This document shows positions 62,574 to 64,000 of a stretch of 64,000 bases of DNA, in pieces. The DNA lies in the NCBI RefSeq assembly GCF_000255295.1, contig NC_017030.1, positions 3,286,001 through 3,350,000 of the forward strand. Reading direction: 5' to 3'. How positions within the stretch are numbered: the stretch's first letter is position 1; each line of letters starts with the position of its first letter. The position numbers and the translations under genes are program-made. The notes under the pieces are model-generated. The model made no database searches, was not told where the DNA came from, and saw only the letters and a program-made list of their open reading frames with translations. Origin of the DNA: Corallococcus coralloides DSM 2259. Lineage in GTDB: Bacteria; Myxococcota; Myxococcia; Myxococcales; Myxococcaceae.

Positions 62574-63680
62574 ATGTTGCAACGTGTGGCACTGCTGCTG
62601 CTCCTGCTCGCGTCGTCGCGGGCGTTCGCCGTGGAGACGATGCGCATTGCCATGGACGACCCCGGCGACGAGGTCCGCGTGAGCGGCCGGGGCCTGGGCT
62701 TCGGCCCCGATGCCGAGGACGCAACCTTCGTCGCCGTCACCGCGGGGCAGGCCACCGTGCGCCGCCGCAACGGCAAGCTGGAGGTCAACGGCGCTCCCTT
62801 CATCGGGGACGCCATCCGCTTCCGTGGCGGCCTGGAGGCCACCGACGCGGGCGGCCCCGGCAACGAACCCCTGAAGGCGGGCAGCGCGCAGGTGCGCGGC
62901 GACGTCGTCGTGCGCCTGTTCAAGAACAGCCTCCAGCTCATCAACGTCATCCCCCTGGAGGACTACCTCGCTGCGGTGCTCGGCAGCGAGATGCCCGTGT
63001 CCTTCCCGCTGGAGGCCCTCAAGGCCCAGGCCGTGGCCGCGCGGACGTACGCGCTGCAGAAGAAGCTGGACGCGTATGGCGCCGCCTTCCACATGGGCAG
63101 CAGCGTGCTCCACCAGGTGTACGGCGGCGTGAACCGCGAGGACGCCAAGACGCGCGCCGCCGTGGAGGCCACCCGCGGCGAGGTGCTCACGTACGACCTG
63201 GCCCCCATCGAGGCGTACTTCCATGCCTCCTGCGGCGGGCGCACCGAGTCCGGCCAGGACGCCCTCCAACGGAACCTGCCGTACCTGCAGCCCGTTGACT
63301 GCCCCTGCGGCAAGCTGCCCGCCAGCCGCTGGTCCGCGACCCTCTCCGAGGCGGAGCTGCGCGGCGCGCTGAAGGCCCCGCCGGGCGGCCTGCGCGTCAC
63401 CGGCCGCACGCCCACGCACCGGGTGACCCGCGTGACGATGTCGGATGGCTCCGCGGTGGACGGCGTGTCGTTCCGCCGCAAGCTGGGCTACACGCGCCTC
63501 AAGAGCCTGGACTTCGACGTGGAAGCGTCCGGCAAGAACTACGTGTTCACCGGACGTGGCTTCGGCCACGGGGCGGGGCTGTGCCAGTGGGGCGCCAAGG
63601 CCCTCGCCGACCAGGGCAAGACGTACCGGGAAATCCTTTCCCACTACTACCCGGGCGCCGAGTTCCAGCAGCTCTACTGA
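62574..63680 (+). CDS. SpoIID/LytB-domain protein
   Basis: A 368-residue secreted protein. Signal peptide: MLQRVALLLLLLASSRAFA. The SpoIID domain (about 110-350) shows NVIPLEDYLAAVLGSEMP, LEALKAQAVAARTYAL, VYGGVNREDAKTRAAVEAT, YFHASCGGRTES and GRGFGHGAGLCQWGAKALA, all strongly conserved. SpoIID of Bacillus is a peptidoglycan lytic transglycosylase acting on denuded glycan; in a Gram-negative predator a cell-wall or spore-envelope role is plausible. ATG 62574. queA follows after 51 bases. Confidence 0.92.
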   Translation: MLQRVALLLLLLASSRAFAVETMRIAMDDPGDEVRVSGRGLGFGPDAEDATFVAVTAGQATVRRRNGKLEVNGAPFIGDAIRFRGGLEATDAGGPGNEPLKAGSAQVRGDVVVRLFKNSLQLINVIPLEDYLAAVLGSEMPVSFPLEALKAQAVAARTYALQKKLDAYGAAFHMGSSVLHQVYGGVNREDAKTRAAVEATRGEVLTYDLAPIEAYFHASCGGRTESGQDALQRNLPYLQPVDCPCGKLPASRWSATLSEAELRGALKAPPGGLRVTGRTPTHRVTRVTMSDGSAVDGVSFRRKLGYTRLKSLDFDVEASGKNYVFTGRGFGHGAGLCQWGAKALADQGKTYREILSHYYPGAEFQQLY

Positions 63681-63731
63681 CGCCCTCGCCGGTTCCGTGA
63701 GGGCGCGGGGGCTGCTACAAGCGCCAACCCC

Positions 63732-64000
63732 GTGTCGTCCCTCCTCTCCGACTACGATTTCGAGCTCCCCGAGGCGCAGATCGCCCAGGCCCCGCTGCCC
63801 AACCGGGACGCGTCGCGCCTGATGGTCGTCAGCCGCGCCACCGGCGCCTGGAGCCACCAGCACTTCACCGACCTCGCGGACCTGCTGCGCGAGGGCGACC
63901 TGCTCGTCCTCAACGACGCGCGCGTCATCCCCGCGCGCCTCTTGGGCCAGAAGAGCGGCACCGGCGGCCGCGTGGAGCTGCTGGTCGTCCGCCCCGCCGC
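63732..64000 (+). CDS. queA: tRNA preQ1-34 S-adenosylmethionine ribosyltransferase-isomerase (3' truncated)
   Basis: The first 89 residues are visible before the window ends. They read LLSDYDFELPEAQIAQAPLP, RDASRLMVV, HFTDLADLLREGDLLVLND and ARVIPARLLGQK, the typical QueA N-terminus. QueA makes epoxyqueuosine on tRNA. GTG 63732 is the likely start. Confidence 0.94.
   Translation, partial: MSSLLSDYDFELPEAQIAQAPLPNRDASRLMVVSRATGAWSHQHFTDLADLLREGDLLVLNDARVIPARLLGQKSGTGGRVELLVVRPA

Overview
The window is very GC-rich chromosomal DNA with densely packed, often translationally coupled genes. The 16S rRNA sequence, the DUF4388, PEGA-kinase and TPR proteins, and GC-rich codon use (which opens long false antisense frames everywhere) all point to a predatory myxobacterium of the Myxococcaceae; Corallococcus or Myxococcus is the best guess, from memory of 16S only. 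It is core genome. I see no insertion sequences, prophage, CRISPR array or integration sites.

Layout. 1-6 kb: the 3' end of a beta-hydroxyacid dehydrogenase, asnS, leuS, a zinc-ribbon membrane protein, LptE and ribosomal protein S20. 6-17 kb: a MazG-VOC fusion, a TPR/Cys-cluster membrane protein with a DUF4388 protein, PhoH, a 7TM-HD phosphodiesterase, a cupin-YbeY fusion and a DUF4105 (Lnb-like) protein. 17-21 kb: prfB with its +1 programmed frameshift, an ECF sigma/anti-sigma pair and lysS. 21-32 kb: an envelope block, lolC/E-lolD-bamA-skp-lpxD-fabZ-lpxA-lpxI, then an OmpA-type protein and a small lipoprotein. 32-35 kb, minus strand: marC, a Dpm1-type glycosyltransferase and lpxB. 35-46 kb: a tightly coupled LPS operon headed by a pseudo-receiver/DUF4388/J-domain/TPR protein, followed by an MsbA-like exporter, a PHP-domain protein, waaA, two glycosyltransferases, lpxK, hldA, hldC and a Trm112-like protein, with a convergent heptosyltransferase-type gene. 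47-48.5 kb: yicC and gmk. 48.7-55 kb: a complete rRNA operon (16S-tRNA-Ile-tRNA-Ala-23S-5S) preceded by about six tandem promoter-like units and ended by a strong terminator. 55-64 kb: a PEGA Ser/Thr kinase, two coupled KamA-family radical SAM genes, three small secreted or membrane proteins of unknown role, a SpoIID-like protein and the start of queA.

How the genes work together. Two blocks build the outer membrane. The 21-32 kb block supplies beta-barrel assembly (BamA, Skp), lipoprotein release (LolC/E, LolD) and early lipid A synthesis (LpxD, LpxA, LpxI, FabZ). The 33-46 kb block finishes lipid A (LpxB, LpxK), adds Kdo and heptose-type core sugars and flips the product (MsbA-like). LptE at 5.5 kb belongs to LPS export. 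Much of the rest is translation: three aminoacyl-tRNA synthetases, RF2, S20, YbeY, QueA and the rRNA operon.

I found no clearly new multi-gene system. The most interesting items are the tandem rrn promoter array, the pseudo-receiver/J-domain protein leading the LPS operon, the cupin-YbeY and MazG-VOC fusions, the extended LolC/E, and the KamA pair.
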